Shown: piece by piece, positions 40,801 through 49,442 of the stretch | Layout: each line of letters starts with the position of its first letter | Numbering within the stretch: position 1 is the first letter of the stretch | Assembly (NCBI GenBank): GCA_963747775.1 | Contig: CAVVGT010000004.1 | Coordinates: forward strand, 186,001 to 250,000 | From: JAGVSZ01 sp963747775 | GTDB lineage: Bacteria > Pseudomonadota > Gammaproteobacteria > Burkholderiales > SG8-39 | Direction: 5' to 3' | Length of the DNA: 64,000 nt | The notes under the pieces: generated by a model | The model's database searches: none | What the model was told of the DNA's origin: nothing | Seen by the model: the letters and a program-made list of their open reading frames with translations, nothing else | Program-made: the position numbers and the translations under genes

Positions 40801-42681
40801 CTACGCCGCGCGAACGCTCGCGGGCGGCGCGAGCGTAGCGATTCGCGCGCGGACGCTCGCGAGGACACCGTCCCGGTCGAGGCCGACCGCAGCGAGGAGC
40901 TGGTTCTGGTCGCCGTGGTCGATGAAGCGGTCCGGCAGACCGAGGTGCAGCAGCGGGACGACGATCCCCTGCGCGGCGAGGCTCTCCGCCACCGCGCTGC
41001 CGGCGCCGCCCATCACCACGTTCTCCTCGAGCGTCACGAGGAGCGCGTGCGTGCGCGCGAGCTGCGCGACGAGCGCATCGTCCAGCGGCTTGACGAACCG
41101 CATGTTGACCACCGTCGCGTCGAGCTCGATCGCGGCGTCGAGCGCGGCCTTCAGGAGCGTGCCGAAGGCGAGGATCGCGACGCGCCGCCCCTCGCGGCGC
41201 ATCTCGGCCTTGCCGATCGGCAGCGCGCGCATCTCCTTCTCGATCGCGACGCCGGGCCCGGCGCCGCGCGGGTAGCGCACCGCCGCCGGCGTGTCGAGCG
41301 TGAAGCCGGTATAGAGCATCTGCCGGCATTCGTTCTCGTCCGACGGGGTCATGACGGTAATGTTCGGCAGGCAGCGCAGGTACGAGAGGTCGAAAGCGCC
41401 GTGATGGGTCGCCCCGTCCGCCCCCACCAGGCCGGCGCGGTCGAGCGCGAAAAGGATCGGCAGGTTCTGGATCTGGACGTCGTGGACGAGCTGGTCGTAC
41501 GCGCGCTGCAGAAACGTCGAGTAGATCGCGACGACCGGCTTCATCCCGTCGCATGCGAGCCCGGCGGCGAAGGTGACCGCGTGCTGCTCCGCGATGCCGA
41601 CGTCAAAATACCGGTTCGGGTACTGCTCCGCGAACTTGACCAGGCCCGAGCCCTCGCGCATCGCTGGCGTGATTCCGACCACCCGCCGGTCCAGCGCCGC
41701 CATGTCGCACAGCCAGTCGCCGAAGACCTGCGTGTAGGTCGGCTTGCCGCCGCTCTTCCCGCCGACGATGCCGGCGCTCGCATCGAACTTCGAGACGCCG
41801 TGGTAGAGCACCGGGTCGGCCTCGGCGAGCTTGTAGCCCTGCCCCTTGCGCGTGACGATGTGCAGGAATTGCGGGCCCTTCAGCTCCTTCAAGTTGCGCA
41901 GCGTCGGGAGCAGCGAATCGAGGTCGTGCCCGTCGATCGGCCCGATGTAGTTGAAGCCGAACTCCTCGAAGAGCGTCGAGGGCACCACCATGCCTTTCGC
42001 GTGCTCCTCGACCTTCTTGGCGAGCTCCCACAACGGCGGCACGTTCGAGAGGACGCGCTCCGCCGCCTTGCGTGCGGCCGAATAGAAGCGCCCCGAGACC
42101 AGGCGCGCGAGGTAGCGGTTCATTCCGCCGACCGCGGGCGAGATCGACATGTCGTTGTCGTTCAGGATGACGAGCAGGTCGCAATCGGCGACACCGGCGT
42201 TGTTCATCGCCTCGAACGCCATGCCGGCCGACATCGCGCCGTCCCCGATGACCGCGATCGCGCGGCGGTTCTCGGCTTTCTGCTTCGCCGCGATCGCCAT
42301 GCCGAGTGCCGCGCTGATCGAGGTGCTCGAGTGCGCGGTGCCGAAGGTGTCGTAGGGCGACTCGCTTCGGCGCGGGAACCCGGAAATGCCACCGGCCATC
42401 CGCAGTTTGGCCATCCCCTCGCGGCGACCGGTGAGGATCTTGTGCGGATAGGTCTGGTGCCCGACGTCCCAGACGATGCGGTCCTCGGGCGTGTTGTACA
42501 CGTAGTGGAGCGCGATCGTCAGCTCGACGGTGCCGAGATTCGACGAGAGGTGTCCGCCCGTCTTGCTGACCGACTCGAGCAGGTACGCGCGCAGTTCGTC
42601 CGCGAGCTCGCCGAGCTGCCGGCGGTCGAGCCGGCGCAGATCGGCGGGATCGTTGATCGTGTTGAGCAGGTCGTAGGTCAC
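40801..42681 (-). CDS. dxs: 1-deoxy-D-xylulose-5-phosphate synthase
   Basis: DXS, 626 residues, thiamine-diphosphate enzyme joining pyruvate and glyceraldehyde 3-phosphate in the MEP isoprenoid pathway. ThDP and metal motifs are present: GHQTYPHKILTGR, GDGAMSAGMAFEAMNNAG, and the catalytic GIAEQHAVTFAAG region. The neighbouring ispA and xseB upstream give the common betaproteobacterial xseB-ispA-dxs order. Ends convergently with the MetE-like gene (10 bases apart). Confidence 0.97.
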   Translation of the reverse strand: MTYDLLNTINDPADLRRLDRRQLGELADELRAYLLESVSKTGGHLSSNLGTVELTIALHYVYNTPEDRIVWDVGHQTYPHKILTGRREGMAKLRMAGGISGFPRRSESPYDTFGTAHSSTSISAALGMAIAAKQKAENRRAIAVIGDGAMSAGMAFEAMNNAGVADCDLLVILNDNDMSISPAVGGMNRYLARLVSGRFYSAARKAAERVLSNVPPLWELAKKVEEHAKGMVVPSTLFEEFGFNYIGPIDGHDLDSLLPTLRNLKELKGPQFLHIVTRKGQGYKLAEADPVLYHGVSKFDASAGIVGGKSGGKPTYTQVFGDWLCDMAALDRRVVGITPAMREGSGLVKFAEQYPNRYFDVGIAEQHAVTFAAGLACDGMKPVVAIYSTFLQRAYDQLVHDVQIQNLPILFALDRAGLVGADGATHHGAFDLSYLRCLPNITVMTPSDENECRQMLYTGFTLDTPAAVRYPRGAGPGVAIEKEMRALPIGKAEMRREGRRVAILAFGTLLKAALDAAIELDATVVNMRFVKPLDDALVAQLARTHALLVTLEENVVMGGAGSAVAESLAAQGIVVPLLHLGLPDRFIDHGDQNQLLAAVGLDRDGVLASVRARIATLAPPASVRAA

Positions 42682-42768
42682 GAATGCGGCGAAACCGGGC
42701 GTGTGGACAGAGGGAATCGGAGCAAACCGTCGCGGGATTGTAACGCGTCCCGCTTTCCGTTTCCCCCG

Positions 42769-43668
42769 CTAGAACTCGCGCGCGACGATGAAATCCGCAA
42801 GATCGCCCAGCCGCGCCGCACGCGCACCGAAGTCCGCGAGTGCCTTGTGGGCATCGCGGCGCAGCTCCTGGGCAAGGTCCCGCGCACGGGCGGCGCCGAG
42901 GAGCGAGACATAAGTGGGCTTGTTCTGCGCTGCGTCCTTCCCCGCGGTCTTGCCGAGCGTCGCGGTCGAGGCCGCCGCGTCGAGCACGTCGTCGACGACC
43001 TGGAACGCGAGGCCGACGCACTTCGCGTAGTGGTCGAGCTGCGCGAGTGCGCCCTCGCCGAGCTCGCCACAGCGCGCACCGAGCGAGACCGACGCGCGGA
43101 TCAGGGCGCCGGTCTTCATGATGTGCATCAACTCGAGCTCGGGCAGCGTCATCGCCTTGCCGATCGCCGCGAGGTCGGTCGCCTGGCCGCCGGCCATGCC
43201 GCGCGTCCCGCTGGCGACCGCGAGCGTGCGGAGCATCTCGAGCTGCGCGGCGGGGTCGTCGGCGAGCCGCTGCGCGCCGAGTACCTCGAAGGCAAGCGAC
43301 TGCAGTCCGTCGCCGACGAGCAGCGCGGTGGCCTCGTCGAACTCGACGTGGACCGTCGGTTTGCCTCGCCGCAGCACGTCGTCGTCCATGCACGGCATGT
43401 CGTCGTGCACCAGCGAATACGCGTGGATCAGCTCGACCGCGCAAGCGACCGCGTCGAGCCGGCCGGGCGCCGCGCCCGCGGCCTCGCCCGCCGCGAACGC
43501 GAGCAGCGGTCGTACGCGCTTCCCGCCGCCGAGCACCGCATAGCGCATCGCGGCGTGCAGGCGGCGCGGCTCGTGATCGGCGCTCGGCAGGCAGCGCTCA
43601 AGCGCGGCCTCGACCCGCGATTGGATTTCCGCCATCCAGTCGCGGAACTCAGGTCTGGGCGTCGCCAA
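42769..43668 (-). CDS. ispA: Farnesyl diphosphate synthase
   Basis: Polyprenyl synthase of 299 residues. First Asp-rich motif LVHDDMPCMDDD, second FQVVDDVLD, GGGKRVRPLL near the N-terminus and GAGKT-type region GKTAGKDAAQNKPTY. It makes farnesyl diphosphate from DMAPP and IPP. The annotated TTG start includes the FRDWM segment usual for IspA and overlaps xseB by 20 bases; ATG 43635 is the next option. Lies 87 bases upstream of dxs. Confidence 0.95.
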   Translation of the reverse strand: MATPRPEFRDWMAEIQSRVEAALERCLPSADHEPRRLHAAMRYAVLGGGKRVRPLLAFAAGEAAGAAPGRLDAVACAVELIHAYSLVHDDMPCMDDDVLRRGKPTVHVEFDEATALLVGDGLQSLAFEVLGAQRLADDPAAQLEMLRTLAVASGTRGMAGGQATDLAAIGKAMTLPELELMHIMKTGALIRASVSLGARCGELGEGALAQLDHYAKCVGLAFQVVDDVLDAAASTATLGKTAGKDAAQNKPTYVSLLGAARARDLAQELRRDAHKALADFGARAARLGDLADFIVAREF

Positions 43669-43903
43669 CGGGAAAGACCTTGAGCGCTTCTTCCTCGAGG
43701 ATGCGCACCTGCTGCTGGGCCTGCGCGAGCGTGGACTGGCAGTAGCGCGCGAGCTCGAGCCCGCGCTTGTGAGCGGCGAGCGACTGCTCGAGCGTGAGGC
43801 TGCCCGACTCGAGGCTGGCGACGAGCGACTCGAGCTCCGTCAGCGCCGCCTCAAAGCTCACCGGGACGTCGGCGGTTCCCGCGGCGTCGTTCTTCTTCGC
43901 CAT
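43649..43903 (-). CDS. xseB: Exodeoxyribonuclease VII small subunit
   Basis: XseB, 84 residues: FEAALTELESLVASLESGSLTLEQSLAAHKRG (in parts) with the family's two-helix coiled coil. Partner of XseA in single-strand exonuclease. First of the xseB-ispA-dxs group; its stop overlaps the ispA start region. Four bases after the stop of the M20 gene upstream. Confidence 0.95.
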   Translation of the reverse strand: MAKKNDAAGTADVPVSFEAALTELESLVASLESGSLTLEQSLAAHKRGLELARYCQSTLAQAQQQVRILEEEALKVFPVGDAQT

Positions 43904-43907
43904 GGCC

Positions 43908-45176
43908 TCAACCCGCCGCGCCCGCGCGCGCGAGCATGGCGTGCAGCAGCACGTTGCAGCCCGCGGCGAGATCCGCCGGCGTCGCGTCCTCGATCTCGTT
44001 GTGGCTGATGCCGTCCTTGCACGGCACGAAGATCATCGCTGCGCGCGCCACGCGCGCGACGTACACCGCGTCGTGTCCCGCGCCGCTGACGATCTCCAGG
44101 TGCGGATAGCCGAACGCCTGCGCGCCGGCCCGGACTGCCGCGACGCACTCGGGGTCGAAGTGGCACGGCGGGAAGTACACGACCTCCTCCGCCCTGACGT
44201 CGACGTTGCGCTCGGCGCCGACGCGAGCGCACGCGGTGCGCAGGGCCTGCTCCATCGCACGGAGGCCCGCGTCGGTCGGGTGGCGGAAATCGACCGAGAA
44301 CTTCACCTCGCCGGGGACCACGTTGCGCGAGTTCGGCGCGACCTGCATGAACCCGACCGTGCCGCGCCCGTGCGGCGCCTGGTCGTGCGCGATGCGATTC
44401 ACCTCGACGACGAGCGTTGCGGCGGCGAGCAACGCGTCCTTGCGCAGCGGCATCGGGGTCGGGCCGGCGTGTGCGTTCATGCCGGTCACGGTCACGTCGT
44501 ACCAGCGTTGCCCCAGCGCGCCCATGACGACGCCGATCGTGTTCTTCGTGTCCTCGAGAATCGGACCCTGCTCGATGTGCGCCTCGAAATACGCCCCGAC
44601 CGGCGTGCCGGTAGGCGCGCTGCCCGCATAGCCGATGCGCTGCAGCTCGTCGCCGACCGACTTGCCCTCGATGTCGGTGCGCGCGAGCACGTAGTCGAGC
44701 GGGAAGACGCCCGCGAACACGCCCGAGCCCATCATGACTGGCGTGTAGCGCGTGCCCTCTTCGTTGGTCCACACCGCCACCTCGATCGGCGCGTCGGTCT
44801 GCACGCCGTGATCGTTCAGCGTGCGCACCACTTCCAGGCCGGCGAGCACGCCGTAGTTGCCGTCGAACTTGCCGCCCGAAGGCTGCGTGTCGATGTGACT
44901 TCCCGCCACGACCGGCGGTCGCTTCGAATCGCGACCGGCGCGCCGGCCGAAGATGTTGCCGATCGGGTCGACGCGTACTTCCAGCCCGGCCGCCTTGAAC
45001 CAGCCCGCCACTCGGTCGCGGCCCTGCCGGTCGAGGTCGGTGAGCGTGATCCGGCGCACGCCGCCGAGCGGCGTCGCGCCGATCTGCGCGAGGTCCATCA
45101 GCGACTGCCAGAGACGGTCCGCGTCGATCTTCAGGCCGGCGCCGACGCGCGGGGCGCCCGTTGCGACGTCATTCAT
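43908..45176 (-). CDS. M20 N-carbamoyl-amino acid / beta-ureidopropionase-type amidohydrolase
   Basis: Zinc amidohydrolase of 422 residues in the hydantoinase/carbamoylase group. Motifs: GSHIDTQPSGGKFDG, TNEEGTRY, HIEQGPILE, NAHAGPTPM, SGAGHDAVYVAR and GISHNE. Adjacent to a beta-alanine-type aminotransferase gene, so N-carbamoyl-beta-alanine hydrolysis (third step of reductive pyrimidine breakdown) is the best guess, with the hydantoinase at 17 kb a possible partner. L-carbamoylase is the alternative. Paralogue of allC at 27.8 kb. Confidence 0.87.
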   Translation of the reverse strand: MNDVATGAPRVGAGLKIDADRLWQSLMDLAQIGATPLGGVRRITLTDLDRQGRDRVAGWFKAAGLEVRVDPIGNIFGRRAGRDSKRPPVVAGSHIDTQPSGGKFDGNYGVLAGLEVVRTLNDHGVQTDAPIEVAVWTNEEGTRYTPVMMGSGVFAGVFPLDYVLARTDIEGKSVGDELQRIGYAGSAPTGTPVGAYFEAHIEQGPILEDTKNTIGVVMGALGQRWYDVTVTGMNAHAGPTPMPLRKDALLAAATLVVEVNRIAHDQAPHGRGTVGFMQVAPNSRNVVPGEVKFSVDFRHPTDAGLRAMEQALRTACARVGAERNVDVRAEEVVYFPPCHFDPECVAAVRAGAQAFGYPHLEIVSGAGHDAVYVARVARAAMIFVPCKDGISHNEIEDATPADLAAGCNVLLHAMLARAGAAG

Positions 45177-45202
45177 GCGTGCCTCCAATGTGGTTGTCGC
45201 AC

Positions 45203-45226
45203 CACGAGGGGGCATGCCCCCTCGTG
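45203..45226. terminator. 24-bp perfect palindrome
   Basis: The half-site CACGAGGGGGC (45203-45213) plus A is followed by its exact reverse complement, ending at 45226. It lies between the omega-aminotransferase stop (45256) and the downstream M20 gene start (45176), both on the minus strand. It can form a 10-bp stem with a tiny loop and shares the CACGAGGGGGC...GCCCCCT layout with the element at 37989. Confidence 0.5.
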
Positions 45227-45255
45227 CTCCCCGATTCCGGAGAAACGGCCACCAT

Positions 45256-46605
45256 CTAACGTGTGGCGCGGATTGCCTTGCGCAGGTCGTCCGCCATCTT
45301 CGCGATTTCGGCTTCAGTGGAGATGAACGGCGGGCCGACCGCGATCGTTTCGCCGGTGAAGCGCGGCAGCTGCCCGAGCGTGAGCGCCTGCTCGAACACC
45401 CGGAGCGCACGCAGTCCCGGATTGTCGGCGACCGGCTCGAGGTCGATCGCTGCGGCGAGGCCGCAGTTGCGGATGTCCAGGACGCCCGGCTCGCCCTTGA
45501 GCGAGTGCATCGCGTCCTCGAGCACCGGCTCGAGGGCGCGCACGCGCGCGAACACGCCTTCCTCCTCGAGGATATCGAGCGTCGCGTGTGCGGCGGCGAC
45601 CGCCATCGGGTGGCCGGAGTAGGTGTAGCCGTGGAAAAACTCGACCGTGTGCTCGGGCCCGGTCATGAACGCTTCGTAGATCTCCTTGCGGACGATCACG
45701 CCGCCGAGCGGGACCACGCCATTGTTCACGCTCTTCGCGAACGTGATCATGTCGGGCACCACGCCGAAGCGGTCGGCGCCGAACGCCGCGCCCATGCGCC
45801 CGAACCCGGTGATGACCTCGTCGAAGACGAGCAGAATGCCGTGCTTCGTGCAGATCTCGCGCAGCTTCTGCAGATAACCGACCGGCGGCACGATCACCCC
45901 GGCCGAGCCCTGCATCGGCTCGACGATGACCGCGGCGATCGTGGACGCATCGTGCAGCGCGACGAGCCGGCCGAGCTCGTCGGCGAGGTGCGCGCCCCAC
46001 TTCGGCATGCCGCGCGAGAACGCCATCTCCGCCGCGTTATGGGTATGCGGCAGATGGTCGACGCCCGGGAGGTGCGCCGATGGGAACATCTTGCGGTTCG
46101 CGACCATCCCGCCCACCGAGATGCCGCCGAAGCCGACGCCGTGATAGCCGCGCTCGCGGCCGATGAAGCGCGTGCGCGCCGCCTCGCCTTTCATGCGGTG
46201 GTATCCGAGCGCGATCTTCAGCGCCGTGTCGACCGACTCGGAGCCGGAGTTGACGAAGAACACGTGATCGAGCCCCGGCGGTGCCATCGACGCGATGCGC
46301 TCCGCGAGCCGGAACGTGCCCGGATAACCCATCTGGAAGGCCGGGCTGTAGTCGATGGTCTCGAACTGGCGCTTGAGCGCGGCGCCGATGCGCGGGTGCG
46401 CGTGCCCGAGGCCGACGCACCAGAGCCCCGACAGGCAATCGAAGAGCCGTTCGCCCTCGACGGTCCAGTAGTACGCGCCTTCCGCCCGCGCGAGCAGGCG
46501 ATGCGCGGGATGCTGCTTGAAATACCGGTTGTGCGAGAACGGCATCCAGTAGGGATCGAGGTTGGCGGCGACCTCGGTGACGCCCTTCGTGACGACTTCG
46601 TTCAT
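45256..46605 (-). CDS. Class-III omega-amino acid:pyruvate aminotransferase
   Basis: PLP aminotransferase of 449 residues, most like beta-alanine:pyruvate transaminase (LDPYWMPFSHNRYFK at the N-terminus, PLP Lys in ITFAKSVNNG near residue 290, VFDEVITGFGRMG, HGYTYSGHPMA). It would pass the amino group of beta-alanine to pyruvate, giving malonate semialdehyde. It precedes the carbamoylase gene, consistent with a two-step beta-alanine route. Divergent from the rhodanese gene. Confidence 0.9.
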   Translation of the reverse strand: MNEVVTKGVTEVAANLDPYWMPFSHNRYFKQHPAHRLLARAEGAYYWTVEGERLFDCLSGLWCVGLGHAHPRIGAALKRQFETIDYSPAFQMGYPGTFRLAERIASMAPPGLDHVFFVNSGSESVDTALKIALGYHRMKGEAARTRFIGRERGYHGVGFGGISVGGMVANRKMFPSAHLPGVDHLPHTHNAAEMAFSRGMPKWGAHLADELGRLVALHDASTIAAVIVEPMQGSAGVIVPPVGYLQKLREICTKHGILLVFDEVITGFGRMGAAFGADRFGVVPDMITFAKSVNNGVVPLGGVIVRKEIYEAFMTGPEHTVEFFHGYTYSGHPMAVAAAHATLDILEEEGVFARVRALEPVLEDAMHSLKGEPGVLDIRNCGLAAAIDLEPVADNPGLRALRVFEQALTLGQLPRFTGETIAVGPPFISTEAEIAKMADDLRKAIRATR

Positions 46606-46703
46606 GACGGTTCTCCGCGGGAAGGCTCGATTATCGCGCAGGCAGCCGCATGACAGGGCGCCATCCCGCGGCTATAGTCGATCGCAACCGTAACGGAGCC
46701 CGC

Positions 46704-47555
46704 ATGCCCTACACGACCCTGGTCGACACCGACACCCTCGCCGGCCATCTCGACGATCCGTCCTGGGTCGTGTTCGACTGCCGCCACGACCTCGCCCGCC
46801 CCGATTGGGGCGCTGCCGAGTACGCCAAGTCGCACATCCCGGGCGCGCGGTTCCTGCATCTGGATCGCGACCTGTCGGCGCCGATGACCGGGAAAAACGG
46901 GCGCCACCCGCTTCCGGACCCGGAGGTGCTGGGGGCCAGGCTGGGCGCCGCCGGCGTCGGTCCGGAAACGCAGGTCGTGCTCTACGACGCGCAGGCCGGC
47001 GTGTACGCCGCGCGCGCGTGGTGGGCCCTACGCTGGCTCGGGCACGACGCGGTCGCGATCCTCGACGGCGGCTGGGGCAGGTGGCTGAAGGAGGATCGGC
47101 CCGAGACCGCCGCCGTCCCGACGCCGACGCCGAAGGTGTTCCGCACGCGCGTGCGACCGATGGCGGTCGACGCGGGCTTTGTGCTGGCCCATCTGCGCGA
47201 CCGAGCGGTGAAAGTGATCGACGCGCGCGCGAACGACCGCTATCGGGGTGAGAACGAGACGCTCGATCCGGTGGCGGGCCACATCCCGGGCTCGGTGAAC
47301 CGCGTGATCAGGGAGAACCTGGACGCCTCCGGCCGCTTCAAGTCGGCCGGGCAGCTGCGGGCGGAGTGGGAGGCGTTCCTCGACGGGCTCGCGCCCGGCC
47401 AGGTCGTCCACAGTTGCGGCTCCGGCGTCGCCGCCTGCCACAACCTGTTCGCGATGGAACTCGCGGGTCTCGGCGGCAGCCGGCTGTACGGCGGCTCCTG
47501 GAGCGAGTGGGTGGCCGATCCGTCGCGTCCGGTCGCGACCGGACCGGCCCCCTAA
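46704..47555 (+). CDS. Thiosulfate/3-mercaptopyruvate sulfurtransferase (two-domain rhodanese)
   Basis: Two-domain rhodanese of 283 residues. The N-terminal domain is structural (VVFDCRHDLARPDWG, SHIPGARFLHLDRDLS); the C-terminal domain carries the active Cys in HSCGSGV. It moves sulfur from thiosulfate or mercaptopyruvate to cyanide or another thiol acceptor. ATG 46704 is chosen over an upstream GTG because the domain starts here; TATAGT at 46673-46678 is a possible -10. CGSGV rather than CGSGVTAC-type loop end is within family variation. Confidence 0.92.
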   Translation: MPYTTLVDTDTLAGHLDDPSWVVFDCRHDLARPDWGAAEYAKSHIPGARFLHLDRDLSAPMTGKNGRHPLPDPEVLGARLGAAGVGPETQVVLYDAQAGVYAARAWWALRWLGHDAVAILDGGWGRWLKEDRPETAAVPTPTPKVFRTRVRPMAVDAGFVLAHLRDRAVKVIDARANDRYRGENETLDPVAGHIPGSVNRVIRENLDASGRFKSAGQLRAEWEAFLDGLAPGQVVHSCGSGVAACHNLFAMELAGLGGSRLYGGSWSEWVADPSRPVATGPAP

Positions 47556-47566
47556 GCGTCGGCCGC

Positions 47567-47959
47567 GTGGACGCCCTCCTCGCCGACGTCGTCCTCGTCG
47601 TCCACTTCGCGTTCGTCCTGTTCGTCGTCGGCGGGTTCGCGCTGATCCTCGCCGGTGCCGCGCTCGGCTGGCGCTGGGTGCGGAACCGGGCATTCCGCTA
47701 CGCGCACCTCGGGGCGATCGTGTTCGTGGCGGCGGAGGCGCTCGTCGGCGTCGCCTGCCCACTCACGGTCTGGGAAAACGTCCTGCGCCGCATGTCGCCG
47801 GACGGCCCGAGCTTCGTCGCGCGCTGGATGGCCCGGCTGTTGTACTACGACCTGCCCGAATGGGTGTTCGCGACCGGCTATGTCGTGTTTGCAAGTGCGG
47901 TAGCCGTCACACTTTGGCTCGTTCCGCCAGGGGGGGACCGCCCCCGCGAGAGGCTATGA
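47567..47959 (+). CDS. DUF2784 family membrane protein
   Basis: 130-residue protein with three to four hydrophobic helices matching the DUF2784 pattern: VVLVVHFAFVLFVVGGF, YAHLGAIVFVAAEALVGVACPLTVWEN and LLYYDLPEWVF. Function unknown; usually a small inner-membrane protein. GTG 47567 starts 12 bases after the rhodanese stop, so the two are probably co-transcribed. Confidence 0.88.
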   Translation: MDALLADVVLVVHFAFVLFVVGGFALILAGAALGWRWVRNRAFRYAHLGAIVFVAAEALVGVACPLTVWENVLRRMSPDGPSFVARWMARLLYYDLPEWVFATGYVVFASAVAVTLWLVPPGGDRPRERL

Positions 47960-48044
47960 TGACGGCATTCGAGGCCCGACCCGGAAGGCCCCGCGCGCCG
48001 GCGCGAGCTCTCCGGCAACGCGGCCCGCTCGACACACCGCCCGC

Positions 48045-49286
48045 ATGCGCATCCTCGTCATCGACGATTCCGCCGAGTTCCGCGACCAGGTCGCGCGCTG
48101 GCTCGCGGGCGCGATGCCCGACGCCGAGCTGACGCGCTGGGACCCGGTCGCGCAGGGCAAGCCGTCGCTCGGCTTCGACTGGCGCCGCTACGACGCCATG
48201 CTCCTCGACGACACGCCCGGGGACGGCATCGACGGCCTCGCCTGGCTGCGCGAGTTCCGCCTCGAGGGCAGCGTACCGCCCACGCTGGTCCTGTCCGAGA
48301 CCGGCGGCGAGGACATGGCGGTGAAGGCGGTCAAGGCGGGCGCGGCGGACTACTTCCGCAAGGCCGACATCTCACCGGTGAAGCTGGCGATGGCGATCAA
48401 GGAGGCCGTGCTCGAATCCACGGCGGTCTCGCGCGACGTCGGTCGCCTGCGCATGACGCAGAGCATCCAGGTCAGCCTCGTCGGCCACCCGGCCGGCGAA
48501 GTCGGCATCGTCGCACAGGGATACCGCATCCTGCGCCACATCGGCGAAGGCGGGATGTCGCGCGTGTACCTCGCCGAGCGCGACGAAGACGGGTTGCAGC
48601 TCGTGTTGAAGATGCTCGACCCCCGGCTCGCACGCGACCCGGCCTCGCGCGCGCGCTTCGTGCGCGAGTACAAGATCATCCAGCGCATCCAGAACGAACA
48701 CGTCGTGATGATCTTCGACCAGGGGTTCACCTCGGACACCCCCTGGCTCGCCATGGAGTACTTCCCGGGCGGCGACCTGCAGGCGCGCATCCGCAAGGGG
48801 CTCAGCTCGATGGGCGCGCTGAAGATCCTCGTGCAGATGGCCGAAGCGCTCGACGCGGTCCACTCGGCCGGCGTCGTGCACCGCGACCTCAAGCCGCAGA
48901 ACATCATGTTCCGCGAGAACCACCGCCTGGCGATTCTCGACTTCGGCCTGGCGCGCGAGCTCGACGCGACCTCCACGCTCACGCAGAAGGGCATGGTGAT
49001 GGCCACGCCCCTTTACATGAGTCCCGAGCAGTGCCTCGGTCACCCGCACGACGAGCGCGGCGATCTGTACTCCACCGGCGTGATCCTCTACGAGATGCTG
49101 ACCGGCCAGCACATGTACGAGGGCGACAACGCCCCGCAGCTCGCGTACCAGCACGTCCATGGCCAGGTCCCGAAGCTGCCGAAGCGTCTCGCGGGCTACC
49201 AGTCCCTGCTCGAGCGGCTCGTGGCCAAGCGGCCCGACGACCGCTTCCAGTCGGCGCGCGAGCTCTTCAGCTACATCGCACATTGA
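48045..49286 (+). CDS. Receiver domain fused to Ser/Thr protein kinase
   Basis: 413-residue signalling protein. Residues 1-125 form a response-regulator receiver (ILVIDDSAEF, phospho-acceptor Asp55 in LLDDTPGDG, switch Lys near FRKAD). After a short linker, residues 158-413 are a Hanks-type kinase: IGEGGMSRVYLAE (glycine loop near 168), catalytic HRDLKPQN (near 284), DFGLA and the MSPEQC substrate loop. No transmembrane helix, so it is cytosolic. It would couple two-component phosphorylation to Ser/Thr phosphorylation. No partner histidine kinase is adjacent. Confidence 0.92.
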   Translation: MRILVIDDSAEFRDQVARWLAGAMPDAELTRWDPVAQGKPSLGFDWRRYDAMLLDDTPGDGIDGLAWLREFRLEGSVPPTLVLSETGGEDMAVKAVKAGAADYFRKADISPVKLAMAIKEAVLESTAVSRDVGRLRMTQSIQVSLVGHPAGEVGIVAQGYRILRHIGEGGMSRVYLAERDEDGLQLVLKMLDPRLARDPASRARFVREYKIIQRIQNEHVVMIFDQGFTSDTPWLAMEYFPGGDLQARIRKGLSSMGALKILVQMAEALDAVHSAGVVHRDLKPQNIMFRENHRLAILDFGLARELDATSTLTQKGMVMATPLYMSPEQCLGHPHDERGDLYSTGVILYEMLTGQHMYEGDNAPQLAYQHVHGQVPKLPKRLAGYQSLLERLVAKRPDDRFQSARELFSYIAH

Positions 49287-49348
49287 CCGCGCGCCTGCCC
49301 AACGACCGGGCGCCACATTCCGTAACCGCGCAGCGCCCTGCACGAGCG

Positions 49349-49409
49349 GCACCCGATCGGCGCGCTGCCCCCTCACCTGCCCTCTCCCCCTTGTTCCGGA
49401 GAGAGAGGG
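49349..49409. repeat. Intergenic repeat with hairpin, copy 2
   Basis: The 24-base core (49349-49372) is identical to 34021-34044. It is followed by CCCTCTCCCCC (49380-49390) and GGAGAGAGAGGG (49398-49409), an imperfect version of the stem in copy 1. It lies 62 bases after the kinase gene and just upstream of thyA. Confidence 0.6.
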
Positions 49410-49426
49410 TCTGCGCCTCCCGAAGC

Positions 49427-49432
49427 TATACT
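49427..49432 (+). promoter_or_regulatory. TATACT -10 candidate directly before thyA
   Basis: TATACT ends ten bases before the thyA ATG. If used, transcription would start within a few bases of the start codon and the mRNA would be nearly leaderless. No matching -35 is obvious. Confidence 0.35.
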
Positions 49433-49442
49433 TGGCGCCGTC

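Noticed and set aside
40651..43683. A 1010-codon open frame antisense to dxs and ispA
   Set aside because: Arg/Asp/Gly-rich low-complexity translation with no motif; it is the GC-rich shadow of two well-supported genes on the other strand.
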